DNA from: Trichomonas vaginalis G3
Lineage: Eukaryota > Parabasalia > Trichomonadida > Trichomonadidae
Assembly (NCBI RefSeq): GCF_026262505.1
Contig: NC_067205.1
Span: forward strand, 20,147,645 to 20,211,644
Reading direction: 5' to 3'
Length of the DNA: 64,000 nt
This document shows, one piece after another, positions 1-9,837 of the stretch (position 1 is its first letter; every line of letters starts with the position of its first letter). Under the pieces are notes generated by a model, which made no database searches, was not told where the DNA came from, and saw nothing but the letters and a program-made list of their open reading frames with translations. Both the position numbers and the translations under genes were made by a program.

Positions 1-91
1 TGACAATATTGTTTGTCGTTCGTGAGTCAACATTTGATGTTGGTTCAATTGGAACATTAACGACACCAGCTAAGATGGATTTGCTTCTCAT
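1..91 (-). CDS. Partial hypothetical protein (runs off the left edge)
   Basis: An ATG on the minus strand at 91 opens a frame of 30 codons that is still open at the window edge; it begins MRSKSILAGVVNV. It is divergent from the gene starting at 127, and the 35 bp between them is AT-rich and could hold both promoters, as between other divergent Maverick genes in this window. No family recognised. Real gene status is uncertain because only the start is seen. Confidence 0.3.
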   Translation of the reverse strand, partial: MRSKSILAGVVNVPIEPTSNVDSRTTNNIV

Positions 92-126
92 TTCATATAG
101 AATAAAAACCTTTTATATGTATGAAA

Positions 127-517
127 TGAACAATATACTCGACAAGGTTTGAATGTAAAGCTAACGAATGAAAATATTGTTGAATTCACCGAGACAGGTG
201 TTGTGTATAAAGATGTAGAACTACTGAACAAAAGAGCTAAGGGAAGAAGCAGGAACATGAACAAAGGGTGGAAGCCTATAAAAATTTATGTCAATGATGG
301 CTCAGGAGGTTCAAACATAAAGTATGCAGAAAGTTATAGAGTTTATGCTCTCAAAGGTGAAAAGCCTTCATTTAAGAACAGCTATTCTAACGCATATCCT
401 CAAAAGCTAACGGATGGGGAAGTGGATGATATGAATGACAGCAAAAATATTAACAGAAATGGCGACAGAGATGCATGGAATTTGTTTACCATCAGTCAAT
501 TGAAGGTTAAACTTTAA
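127..517 (+). pseudogene. Hypothetical Maverick-fragment protein
   Basis: An open region of about 125 codons rich in Asn, Lys and Gly, with the phrase YVNDGSGGSNIKYAESYRVY in its middle and a lysine-rich end. I do not recognise the family. It converges on the ATPase relic at 507-1399, overlapping its 3' end by a few bases, which is the compact packing usual for these elements. The position beside the ATPase suggests an element gene rather than a host gene. Treated as a fossil and probably broken. Confidence 0.4.
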
Positions 518-1399
518 AACAATGTTGTCGTTCCCATGGAATATTTTTGACTTTAATGGTATTAGTCATGATATGAATCTCAAGGTATGAACGAGGAGAG
601 ATGAGAGACTTATATGCTTCCCAAATTTCTTCAAAAGGTAATGTTATACCTGACTGTTTCCAAATGAGTTCAATATCATAGCGTGAGAAACCTTGAAAGA
701 TAACGAAGTCAGTTATGAGACGTTTTATGTTTAAAGCAAGGAAACGCCATGTTTGCATAAGTATTGCTACAGTTAAATGGTAATGTCTGACTTTAGTTAT
801 GATGTTAGCTAATGGTGAGTCAGGCTTTGACACTAAACCTTTTCCGGCGAAGTCGTCACAAACGAGCAGAGTTTTGAAGGATACTTTTTGAAGGGGTATT
901 TTGAAAGTTTTGACAGAATGTAGTTTGTAAGTCGTTTCATATCGTAAACTCCTGAGTATTGTCGTAAGTGGTGTTTGTCAATAATTCTTTCCATCTCCTC
1001 AGAAGTCTTTTGCATTCCTGACTGTATGAACTCTACGATGGCATAATATTTTCTCTTACGTCGAATGTAACGTTGAAGAAATTCAATGAGTTCACTGTCT
1101 GGAACTTTAACGATAGAGGCTTGAACTTTTGACATAAATGTTTTCGCTGTTGAGTCCATAGAGTCTGAAGTTGCTGATATAATGATTTGGTCATAGTAAG
1201 AGTCGTTTCCTAAACGCTCTGTTATGAGTATATGACGAATGAGGTTGAATGTCTTTCCTGACCCCATCTTTCCACAATAGAAATAAACACCATTTGAACA
1301 GAATTCATAATCTTTGCTGAAAGGAAGAATGAGAGAAGAGTTAAGTTTGTCTGTAGTTTCATTCATGTCTTCATCTACGTCATGTATTAAATGCTTCAT
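507..1399 (-). pseudogene. FtsK/HerA-like packaging ATPase relic
   Basis: In Polintons and related viruses this ATPase pumps DNA into the capsid. The N-terminal half has a Walker A loop, GKMGSGKTFNL, after a short beta strand, followed by a charged helical region (YIRRKRKYYAIVEF) that aligns by eye with the ATPases of Maverick-L (18636-19509) and Maverick-R (45009-45882), where the same place reads YQRRVLKYNAINEY. The C-terminal part, with an ITDFVIFQG strand and the EIWEAYK segment, also matches their tails. Similarity is well below that between L and R, marking a different lineage. Broken. Confidence 0.7.
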
Positions 1400-1415
1400 T
1401 TTATCTCCATTAAAA

Positions 1416-2296
1416 ATGCAAGTCAGAAATATTCAGAACATAGCACCGAGTCTAACTGACAAGAGTATAAAGATATACTATGAACATGTTATGATGAAAC
1501 CAACCAAAATTCAAGAAAGTCAGTATACTTATGAATATCCAAGACACTGGGTAGAGTATGTAGGAGGTGAGAAAGCTATTGAAATCAGACAGGTTCGAAG
1601 TATTCCAGCAGGAAGAACAATATTATTGAAGAACTTTAATGTTTTGAGATATAATGATGAAACAAAGAAGCAAGATAGTTTCCCTGTTGCTGTGTATGTG
1701 AACTTAGATACAGGAGATGACATGAAAGTTTTTAATACAAAGCTTCAAACGGTAGTGAGAGAACAACTGACTGCGGAAGGGCATCCATTACCTTCAGAAG
1801 TTACCATAGCATATAATTTTGAAACAAACTCAATAGATTTTAAAGTCATCTCTGCAAAGAAGTCAGATTTACATTGAATGAAGCAGATGTATATTCGAAT
1901 GAAAACTTCAAAGCTATTGCATGGTTAGATAATGACGATTGCTTTAAGAAAATCTTTAAATTCAGTGACTCAAAGATGTCAATAGATGACCTTCGTGGAA
2001 TGTTACCATCGACGTTTACAGTAGAAGGTTCAGCAGGATTGCTTACAAGATTGTCAATTGGTGGTATTTGGTCTCGTGAGAACATTGTTATAAAATCCAG
2101 TATAAGTGAATTTGCTGAAGAATCTATATTATGTCTTTCAAACTATATGTATTCGCCGCCAAAGCATTATAGTATAACAAACTTTGTCAGTAAGTTTAAC
2201 ATAAGACTTGTCGAACCTTCTTCAATGAAAGATGTTGTGCTACCTAAAGATGGAAAGGATGGACTCATTATTGAGATGATTTTAATAGCATATTAA
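1416..2296 (+). pseudogene. Structural-protein family relic (FDYP...KAIGFRR family)
   Basis: Diverged member of the family found at 13499-14358, 50194-51054 and 57750-58597. The N-terminal half has YEYPRHWVEYVGGEKAIEIR where the others have FDYPxRWLxxPSxxKAIGFRR. The C-terminal half has SNYMYSPPKHYSITNF where the others have a YEPPSxSxSDFQVW segment. Function unknown. Two family members in one element and the beta-rich look suggest a capsid or spike component, which is inference. It lies head to head with the ATPase relic. Broken. Confidence 0.6.
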
Positions 2297-2527
2297 ATGA
2301 GCTTGTTCTTGAAGGTCATTCATGATGAAATAACTGTTGTAGAAGATGTTAGCAATTGTTCAGACATTTTGAAGCGTATAGATGATATAAGAAATAAGTT
2401 AGATAGACCGCAAAGCGGTGAGGGCGAAGCCCGTGAGAACGCTTATGTTTCATTGACTTTTTCCAGTAACGAGAACTTTTATGAGATAATATTGAAGAGA
2501 GATGATTTTAATATGGGTAAATGGTAG
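2297..2527 (+). CDS. Small hypothetical protein, 76 aa
   Basis: Starts with ATG immediately after the stop of the preceding relic and overlaps the start of the next gene by 26 bases, so the three look co-transcribed. The protein is acidic to neutral with a helical middle (SDILKRIDDIRNKLDR) and a beta-like end. No family recognised. Tight spacing in a Maverick fragment supports an element gene. Confidence 0.4.
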   Translation: MSLFLKVIHDEITVVEDVSNCSDILKRIDDIRNKLDRPQSGEGEARENAYVSLTFSSNENFYEIILKRDDFNMGKW

Positions 2528-3047
2528 CTTGGGCAGCTTAGGCGCAATGGGAACAAAAGCATTAGCATTTGGAGCAAAAGCACTTGGAGCTTATGACGCA
2601 GTAAATAAAATGAGTGGAGGAAGAGTTTCGAAGACATTAGATGCAAATAAAGGAAAGATTGGAGGTTGGGTTGCAAAGAAGTTAAGATTAAATAAAATAG
2701 GGCTCATAAATAAAGCATCCAATTTGGTTGCGACTGAGTCAGAAAATGCTTTAGGAAAGGATGATGAGTTTGCAAAACATGCAAAAGACTTTAATGACCA
2801 GATGAAAGGTGAAACAATGCATTTAAATAGATTCGATGGAACTAAAGAAAATGTTTCTTCTCCACCAGTAGTTCTTCCGTATGGTCCCTATGGAATGTAT
2901 GGAAACCCTTACGAAAGACCATTTGACCCATTGACTGGTGGAAGTAACTGGTATCATTACGGCCGAAGAAGAAAGACAGTCAAGTTGGAGACAGACGTGA
3001 AGAAAGCAACTAAAAAGAAACCAAGGAAGAGAGTTATAAAGCAATGA
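2502..3047 (+). CDS. Gly/Ala-rich, C-terminally basic protein (minor virion protein candidate)
   Basis: About 181 aa. The first 45 residues are Gly/Ala-rich and amphipathic (GAMGTKALAFGAKALGAYDA), the middle is helical and charged, then a Pro/Gly/Tyr segment (PYGPYGMYGNPYERPF), and the tail is strongly basic (RRRKTVKLE...KKKPRKR). An amphipathic front with a nucleic-acid-binding tail recalls small adenovirus and Polinton core or membrane-active proteins, but this is a resemblance of composition, not a recognised homology. The start could instead be a few codons later, at the second ATG. Confidence 0.45.
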   Translation: MILIWVNGSLGSLGAMGTKALAFGAKALGAYDAVNKMSGGRVSKTLDANKGKIGGWVAKKLRLNKIGLINKASNLVATESENALGKDDEFAKHAKDFNDQMKGETMHLNRFDGTKENVSSPPVVLPYGPYGMYGNPYERPFDPLTGGSNWYHYGRRRKTVKLETDVKKATKKKPRKRVIKQ

Positions 3048-3055
3048 ATTCAACA

Positions 3056-3112
3056 GGGTGAAAAAACAGGTGAAAAAAGAGGTGAGATCTCACCACTTCA
3101 CCTAAATTTATT
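3056..3112. repeat. Palindromic GGTGAAA repeat
   Basis: GGTGAAAAAACAGGTGAAAA followed by a near-perfect palindrome with core AGAGGTGAGATCTCACC and then a CACCTAAA tail. The same unit recurs in Maverick-L at 15513-15580, 15926-15990, 17010-17065 and 17188-17230, always just past a gene end. The transcript could fold into a hairpin followed by U/A-rich sequence, so a 3'-end or processing role is possible. Confidence 0.6.
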
Positions 3113-3202
3113 TTTGTGCTATGTTTTCATACGTGTGAGGGTGGTGATATCATTAATTTTTAAGTTTATTTTTAAATAATTTTTTATTTTATTTTTATAT
3201 AA

Positions 3203-3523
3203 ATGACGAAAACTATTGAGATAACAAACTACAACGGTCATGAGTTCAAGAATTTGTTCTTCGTTCCTCGTGAAAATACATTCTATCAGATACGAGGGAG
3301 AAAGGGTAAAGTTAGTTTGAGCGTTTATGAAGGAATGAAGAATGGAAAGTTTATACAAGCATACGATACAAACGGTAAACGTGTTTCATTAGCTTTGTCA
3401 AAACTTACTAACATTTATTTTGACAGTGATTTTGACCTATATGAAGAAGAAAGTGAGTCAGAAGATTATGAGCTGTTATGTGAAGCACAGCAATGGGAGG
3501 AGTTGCAATACTTTTGTAAGTGA
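3203..3523 (+). CDS. Small protein related to the C-terminal domain of the HNH endonuclease
   Basis: 106 aa. Residues about 20-75 (FYQIRGRKGKVSLSVYEG...DTNGKRVSLALSKL) match by eye the C-terminal domain of the HNH protein at 51080-51664 (FYFYTGVNYRKLQVYFTKAG...DTDGKRVKILLNKF). In homing-type endonucleases such small repeated modules bind DNA. No HNH motif is present, so it would be a stand-alone DNA-binding module. The tail is very acidic (EEESESEDYE). An AT-rich block, TTTATTTTATTTTTATATAA, immediately precedes the ATG, like the leaders of several Maverick genes here. Confidence 0.5.
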   Translation: MTKTIEITNYNGHEFKNLFFVPRENTFYQIRGRKGKVSLSVYEGMKNGKFIQAYDTNGKRVSLALSKLTNIYFDSDFDLYEEESESEDYELLCEAQQWEELQYFCK

Positions 3524-3592
3524 GAACGTTTATTTTTTACATTAGTGAAGTCGTTTGTGAAAACGTTTATTTTTTCATTAGTGAGGTGAAGT
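3520..3592. repeat. Two imperfect direct copies of a 37-bp unit
   Basis: GTGAGAACGTTTATTTTTTA... at 3520 and GTGAAAACGTTTATTTTTTC... at 3557, both followed by CATTAGTGA. They lie directly after the stop of the preceding gene and before the MULE-type unit, so they may mark the junction. Confidence 0.6.
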
Positions 3593-3685
3593 GGTTGGCG
3601 GCTTTATAAATATTTAAGGTTGAGTTAGTGTTGTCGTTTGTGTTGTAAAATATACGTTAACGGTTTCGTAAAGTGTCAAAACAGC

Positions 3686-3728
3686 TAAGTTGTGTACGGA
3701 GGCGCGCAGTGCCACAGTACACGACTTA
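3686..3728. repeat. Inverted repeat upstream of the 48-bp array
   Basis: Arms TAAGTTGTGTAC (3686-3697) and GTACACGACTTA (3717-3728), one mismatch in 12, around a 19-base GC-rich loop. It lies 12 bp before the first 48-bp repeat. It may be part of a MULE terminus or a transcript hairpin. Confidence 0.6.
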
Positions 3729-3740
3729 GGTATACTAACT

Positions 3741-6509
3741 ATAAATGCAGTTTCATTTCCAAACACAAATCAAAGACAAACTGCAACAATAAATGCAGTT
3801 TCATTTCCAAACACAAATCAAAGACAAAATGCAACAATAAATGCAGTTTCATTTCCAAACACAAATCAAAGACAAAATGCAACAATAAATGCAGTTTCAT
3901 TTCCAAACACAAATCAAAGACAAACTGCAACAATAAGTGGAGTTACTCCTCCGAACACAAATCAAAGACAAAATGCAACAATAAATGCAGTTTCATTTCC
4001 AAACACAAATCAAAGACAAACTGCAACAATAAGTGGAGTTACTCCTCCAAACACAAATCAAAGACAAAATGCAACAATAAATGCAGTTTCATTTCCAAAC
4101 ACAAATCAAAGACAAACTGCAACAATAAGTGGAGTAACTGCTCAAAATTCAAATATAAGACAAAATGAAACAATAAGTGGAGTTACTCCTCCGAACACAA
4201 ATCAAAGACAAAATGCATCAATAAATGCAGTTTCATTTCCAAACACAAATCAAAGACAAAATGCAACAATAAATGCAGTTTCATTTCCAAACACAAATCA
4301 AAGACAAAATGCAACAATAAATGCAGTTTCATTTCCAAACACAAATCAAAGACAAACTGCAACAATAAGTTGAGTTACTCTTCCGAACACAAATCAAAGA
4401 CAAAATGCATCAATAAATGCAGTTTCATTTCCAAACACAAATCAAAGACAAACTGCAACAATAAATGCAGTTTCATTTCCAAACACAAATCAAAGACAAA
4501 CTGCAACAATAAATGCAGTTTCATTTCCAAACACAAATCAAAGACAAACTGCAACAATAAGTGGAGTTACTCCTCCGAACACAAATCAAAGACAAACTGC
4601 AACAATAAGTGGAGTTACTCCTCCGAACACAAATCAAAGACAAAATGCAACAATAAATGCAGTTTCATTTCCAAACACAAATCAAAGACAAAATGCAACA
4701 ATAAATGCAGTTTCATTTCCAAACACAAATCAAAGACAAACTGCAACAATAAGTGGAGTTACTCCTCCGAACACAAATCAAAGACAAAATGCAACAATAA
4801 ATGCAGTTTCATTTCCAAACACAAATCAAAGACAAAATGCAACAATAAATGCAGTTTCATTTCCAAACACAAATCAAAGACAAACTGCAACAATAAGTGG
4901 AGTTACTCCTCCAAACACAAATCAAAGACAAAATGCAACAATAAATGCAGTTTCATTTCCAAACACAAATCAAAGACAAACTGCAACAATAAGTGGAGTT
5001 ACTCCTCCGAACACAAATCAAAGACAAAATGCAACAATAAATGCAGTTTCATTTCCAAACACAAATCAAAGACAAAATGCAACAATAAATGCAGTTTCAT
5101 TTCCAAACACAAATCAAAGACAAAATGCAACAATAAATGCAGTTTCATTTCCAAACACAAATCAAAGACAAATGCAACAATAAATGCAGTCTTTCCAAAA
5201 CAAATCAAAGACAAAATGCAACAATAAGTGGAGTTACTCCTCCAAACACAAATCAAAGACAAAATGCAACAATAAATGCAGTTTCATTTCCAAACACAAA
5301 TCAAAGACAAAATGCAACAATAAATGCAGTTTCATTTCCAAACACAAATCAAAGACAAAATGCAACAATAAATGCAGTTTCATTTCCAAACACAAATCAA
5401 AGACAAACTGCAACAATAAGTGCAGTTACTCCTCCAAACACAAATCAAAGACAAAATGCAACAATAAATGCAGTTTCATTTCCAAACACAAATCAAAGAC
5501 AAACTGCAACAATAAGTGGAGTATCTCTCAAAACAAATAAGACAAAATGAAACAATAAGTGGAGTTACTCCTCCGAACACAAATCAAAGACAAAATGCAT
5601 CAATAAATGCAGTTTCATTTCCAAACACAAATCAAAGACAAACTGCAACAATAAATGCAGTTTCATTTCCAAACACAAATCAAAGACAAAATGCAACAAT
5701 AAATGCAGTTTCATTTCCAAACACAAATCAAAGACAAACTGCAACAATAAATGCAGTTTCATTTCCAAACACAAATCAAAGACAAACTGCAACAATAAGT
5801 GGAGTTACTCCTCCAAACACAAATCAAAGACAAAATGCAACAATAAATGCAGTTTCATTTCCAAACACAAATCAAAGACAAAATGCAACAATAAGTGGAG
5901 TAACTGCTCAAAATTCAAATATAAGACAAAATGAAACAATAAGTGGAGTTACTCCTCCGAACACAAATCAAAGACAAAATGCATCAATAAATGCAGTTTC
6001 ATTTCCAAACACAAATCAAAGACAAACTGCAACAATAAATGCAGTTTCATTTCCAAACACAAATCAAAGACAAAATGCAACAATAAATGCAGTTTCATTT
6101 CCAAACACAAATCAAAGACAAAATGCAACAATAATGCAGTTTCATTTCCAAACACAAATCAAAGACAAACTGCAACAATAAGTGGAGTTACTCCTCCGAA
6201 CACAAATCAAAGACAAAATGCAACAATAAATGCAGTTTCATTTCCAAACACAAATCAAAGACAAAATGCAACAATAAATGCAGTTTCATTTCCAAACACA
6301 AATCAAAGACAAACTGCAACAATAAGTGGAGTTACTCCTCCGAACACAAATCAAAGACAAAATGCAACAATAATGAGTTTCTTCCAAACACAAATCAAAG
6401 ACAAAATGCAACAATAAATGCAGTTTCATTTCCAAACACAAATCAAAGACAAACTGCAACAATAAGTGGAGTCACTCCTTCAAACACAAATCAAAGACAA
6501 AATGTAACA
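3741..6509 (+). repeat. Tandem array of about 58 48-bp repeats (16-residue coding unit)
   Basis: Each 48-bp unit encodes 16 residues in the frame that leads into the transposase at 6645-8369. Main types are INAVSFPNTNQRQTAT (or with NAT) and ISGVTPPNTNQRQNAT; a rarer type is ISGVTAQNSNIRQNET. The rare type is followed by the same flanking units near 4127 and near 5897, showing that blocks of units were duplicated. Most units are identical at the DNA level, so the array is young or homogenised. A few units are shorter, near 5165-5200, 5520-5550, 6130 and 6370, and these shift the frame; one unit near 4370 has a TGA stop. The protein would be Asn/Gln/Thr-rich, hydrophilic and probably disordered. 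Confidence 0.95.
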
Positions 6510-6644
6510 ATAAATTCGGATATTCAGCGTCAAATCCCTCAGCATCAATCCTCACTACCTAATGAAACTGCTTCTTATTCTTCCCAAATTTCTAATCATT
6601 TAACCGATAATCCTCCATTAACAGATTTACAAAATACACATCTA

Positions 6645-8369
6645 GTGCCAAATTTTGCTTATGATTACCAAAATAATTTTTCAACGCATAAACAATCTAT
6701 TTTCGTTAATAAAGCTTGCATTGAACTTATTCCTAATTATCAATCTTTTGATGATAAAAATAAAGAGATTCACCGAAAAAGAATCAAAAATATTCTGAGG
6801 ACTTATCATACATTTTCAATTTCCCAATCCGCACGTATTAAATATTCATTAACCATATATACAAATGGTCATCCTTTGAGATTTCAACGTTACAATGCTC
6901 ATAATAATTATTTAGAAATTATTTATTATTGCGGATATAAACCTAGATGCAACTTTTGTATGCATGTAAAAGTCTTTGATGAGAAATTAAATATTTCTCC
7001 TGAAGAAAAACCAGACAGTAAACTTCATAACTGCCGACCTGCAAAACAATCTCAAATAATTAAAGGAACAAATCCAATGAACTATGATATTGAATCTCAA
7101 GTTCAAGATTATGTTGTCAAAAATCCAACCGCAACGATATCAGAAACAAGAAAGTATGCAAATCAACTGATATATGACTGTAATCAAGCCCAGTCTACTA
7201 ATTTCATTCAGATATCAGAGAAGAAAGTCCAACAGCTGTATTATGAAGTTCATCCTGTCAAATCAAAATCAGAGATTGATCTTATTAATGAAATGTTAGA
7301 ATTTTTTAATCAAAGATCATATTTTATTACCCAAAGCACAAAAAATGATAATGCCTATTATTTTTTTGGATTGGAACGTTTCATTCGAGTTGCACGGTAT
7401 TCATCACATTGTTTTATTGATGGAACCTTCAAAGTCGTTCCTGTATCAATAATGAATGGCCAATTATTAAATTTGTTAATTTTTGACCAAGCAACTCAAC
7501 TGTATCTACCGTTTTTACATATAATCATGACGGGAAGAACAGAAACTGATTATCAAAGAGTATTTAGTATTATGGAGTATGATACTGATATTAAAATTCC
7601 TTTATCAACATTTGATGTTATAACAACTGATTTCGAAAAAGCACTTCAAGGCTCAATTTATAAAAGAAAAGGAGAGCAAACCATATTGACTGGATGCATA
7701 TATCACTTTATTGCAGCATTAGTTAAGAATTTCAAGAAAAAATGTGATCCAGAAGATCTTAACAATAAAATTCTTTTAAAGTTATTATGCGCTTCTCCAT
7801 TCATGCCAGAAGAAGTTTTTGATTTGGTTTGTAATAAAATTAAATGCATTCAAGATACAAATGAATTTGCAAAATACTTTATTAAAACATGGAGCACAAG
7901 CTATAATTCAATCAGCAAGCTCAAAGTATTCGACAATATTTATTCTAATAATGGCGTAGAATCGTACAACAAAGTGTTAAATACAAATATTGTATATTCA
8001 CATCCCACAATTTTAAAGACGGTACACACTTTAATGAAAGTGGATTTAGCGATTTTGCATCGATATGCACGGGCAGATAAAAACACAAGTGATCATAAAC
8101 AGTCGTATTTCATTAAATTGAAAAAAATAAATGAAGAGATTCAGTTATTTGAAGAGCATTTTGGTCTGGAAATATCATTAATTCCTGAGGATATAATGAA
8201 AAAATATAAGGATTTGTCCAAACATTCTGGAATTGATTTCAGAGATATTGAAATTGAAAGGTATATGTCAAGTGATCAAATACTTGATGACATTCAAATA
8301 AATTTAGAAGAAACAAAAAATGAAAAGATAGAAAACATTGAAATTGCCGAAGATGATTTATTTCAATAA
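6645..8369 (+). CDS. Mutator-like (MULE) transposase
   Basis: A DDE transposase that would cut and paste a MULE-type DNA transposon. An N-terminal Cys/His cluster at about residues 96-130 (CGYKPRCNFCMHVK ... LHNC) resembles the zinc-binding FLYWCH/WRKY-like domain usual in these proteins. The MULE catalytic domain follows: first Asp in FIDGTFKVVP (about 259), second Asp in TTDFEKAL (about 327), the CIYHF segment after it, and Glu in NGVESYNK (about 436). The C-terminus is acidic. There is no in-frame ATG near the start. The frame is open upstream through a Ser/Thr/Gln linker into the 48-bp repeats, which have no ATG in this frame either, so the true N-terminus is unclear: a non-ATG start, a missing exon or 5' decay. 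Trichomonas vaginalis is known to carry many MULEs. Confidence 0.85.
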   Translation: MPNFAYDYQNNFSTHKQSIFVNKACIELIPNYQSFDDKNKEIHRKRIKNILRTYHTFSISQSARIKYSLTIYTNGHPLRFQRYNAHNNYLEIIYYCGYKPRCNFCMHVKVFDEKLNISPEEKPDSKLHNCRPAKQSQIIKGTNPMNYDIESQVQDYVVKNPTATISETRKYANQLIYDCNQAQSTNFIQISEKKVQQLYYEVHPVKSKSEIDLINEMLEFFNQRSYFITQSTKNDNAYYFFGLERFIRVARYSSHCFIDGTFKVVPVSIMNGQLLNLLIFDQATQLYLPFLHIIMTGRTETDYQRVFSIMEYDTDIKIPLSTFDVITTDFEKALQGSIYKRKGEQTILTGCIYHFIAALVKNFKKKCDPEDLNNKILLKLLCASPFMPEEVFDLVCNKIKCIQDTNEFAKYFIKTWSTSYNSISKLKVFDNIYSNNGVESYNKVLNTNIVYSHPTILKTVHTLMKVDLAILHRYARADKNTSDHKQSYFIKLKKINEEIQLFEEHFGLEISLIPEDIMKKYKDLSKHSGIDFRDIEIERYMSSDQILDDIQINLEETKNEKIENIEIAEDDLFQ

Positions 8370-9439
8370 TATGTAACATTGATTTCTATTCAACTTTATC
8401 GTTATTATAATAAACATTTTTATGATTTTTTTAATATTTTTTATAAGTAGATTGAAGATTATTTGATGGAAAGATGTATATATATATACATAATGTACCT
8501 TACAATATCTTCATGCTATGAATTCCAGAATAATGACAAGTCTTTCATTCTTAATTAGAAGTCTCCAATATTTTGTCTATTTTTTCATATTTTTTCTATT
8601 TTTTTTCACCATTTAAAATTTCTTAAATTCTAAATATAGCAAATTATATCATTTTACTTTCTGCAACGATTTAATCGATAATTATATGAATATTATTGTA
8701 AATATTTCTAAAATATTTTAAATACAAATAATTTTAAACTGAACCAAATAAATTGGATAACTTTAACTCAATCAAATAAATATTAATATGAATTTTTATA
8801 GAAAAGCTTTATTTTTTTCTCAATTTTTAATTTCATTTCAGTCTCTAAACTTTCTTACTATGTAAAAACGTATTATTATAGTAATAAAATAAAATACATG
8901 TTTATTCGATCTCGTATTTCAAAAAAATAAAATTACTTATATAAAAAGATTCTCTTTAGTCAACTTTCTTTTTGAATCTCTAATAAGTTTTTACTGTTGC
9001 TTCTATATATTAAGTATTGATTCTTGTAGTAAAGAAAATCCGGAACGTTTATTTATTAGAATACTCGAACTTTGACTTACATATTACTAATTGTAATTAT
9101 TTTCAAGAGCTATTTCTATTACTCCTACTTGTTCGGCTTAAAATCTGCTATATTGTTAAGATAAACTAAGTCTAAATTTTGAACCATTTTTTGAAAGTTT
9201 AAAGTGTAATACATATCGATTTTTTATCCGAATTTAAGAATTGCTTCAAAGTTTTAGCGTGAAATCGTGCATTTTTTCTAATGAAATTGTTATTATAAGA
9301 TAAGCAATCTGAGTTTTTTTGAATAATATGTCACTACACATGATAGAGCGTTACGTGCTGAAAAGTTACGCTTCGTTCTGAAAGTGGTAATGAAGTTTTA
9401 TTAGAATTCATCAAAAAAACGTATGAAAATAATCGTATG
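8370..9439. other. AT-rich non-coding tract after the MULE transposase
   Basis: About 1.07 kb of very AT-rich DNA with no open frame of note. It holds a short TATATATATAC stretch near 8480 and many T runs. Probably the 3' untranslated part and subterminal region of the MULE. I see no gene in it. Confidence 0.6.
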
Positions 9440-9571
9440 TCAAAATGTGAGCACTTCTCAAAATTTGCTCACATTTTGACTATTTTTGTGAGATCTTCCT
9501 CACAATTTTTGACAAACGTACAAAAAAGTGCCAAAATGTGAGCAAATGTGAGCAATTTTTATATCTCGGTA
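9440..9571. repeat. Inverted and direct GTGAGCA repeats at the MULE/Maverick-L boundary
   Basis: A perfect 14-bp inverted pair TCAAAATGTGAGCA (9440-9453) and TGCTCACATTTTGA (9466-9479), then a weaker TGTGAG/CTCACA pair, then AAAATGTGAGCAAATGTGAGC near 9533. Maverick-L homology begins right after this at about 9572. Dense short inverted repeats suit a transposon terminus. I did not find a matching copy on the left side near 3524-3740, so the terminus is not proven. Confidence 0.5.
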
Positions 9572-9820
9572 TTTGTCAACGAATATTGTCAAAGCAGTTT
9601 TCACATCTAAAATATTTTTGGACCATAATGGTATGGCTTCACAGTATCTTGTGTTTTGACCAACAAATATTAACCAGTATGGAGGTCCATCTGTTCTAAC
9701 TCTCGGAATGTTTTCCAAGATATCCATAAACCAAGCATTTGGTGTTGAACTAAAGATTTTTATCATGAGTGTTTTCTTTGTCGCTTTAGAAACATAGGGG
9801 TCCTTGTTCGGATTCGTCAT
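9572..9820 (-). pseudogene. Maverick integrase, N-terminal remnant
   Basis: Begins MTNPNKDPYVSKATKKT and continues WFMDILENIPRVRTDG...YWLIFVGQNTRYCEAIPL, the first strands and first catalytic Asp of a retroviral-type (rve) integrase core, as in the gene at 55110-56061 in Maverick-R. Only the front part remains because the element ends here. It is divergent from the gene at 9838 with 17 bp between. Broken. Confidence 0.8.
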
Positions 9821-9837
9821 TTTTTACCCTATAAGAA

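Larger units (their letters stand above)
1..3523. mobile_element. Fragment of a diverged Maverick/Polinton
   Basis: Contains a packaging-ATPase-like relic, a member of the structural family shared with the other Mavericks here, a Gly/Ala-rich basic protein and the palindromic GGTGAAA-rich repeat that recurs in Maverick-L. Protein similarity to Maverick-L and -R is low, so it belongs to a separate, older lineage. No terminal repeat is visible and it runs off the left edge. Membership of the 3203-3523 gene is inferred from its relation to the HNH gene of Maverick-R. Broken, with several breaks. Confidence 0.7.

Noticed and set aside
3725-3755. Trichomonad intron 3' splice signal (ACTAAC...CAG)
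   Set aside because: The known signal is ACTAACACACAG; here ACTAAC and CAG are farther apart, and no GTATGT-type 5' site lies at a sensible place.
3739-6155. Minus-strand and +1/+2 frames in the array (MLQFVFDLCLEMKLHL-type and SFISKHKSKT-type repeats)
   Set aside because: They are shadows of the repeated DNA; only one plus-strand frame connects to the transposase.
3741-6509. CRISPR-like array
   Set aside because: Units are contiguous 48-bp tandem repeats without unique spacers, and they code in frame with a transposase.
3524-9571. MULE bounded by clear terminal inverted repeats and target duplication
   Set aside because: I could not match the sequence near 3524-3740 to that near 9440-9571; the outer ends stay undefined.
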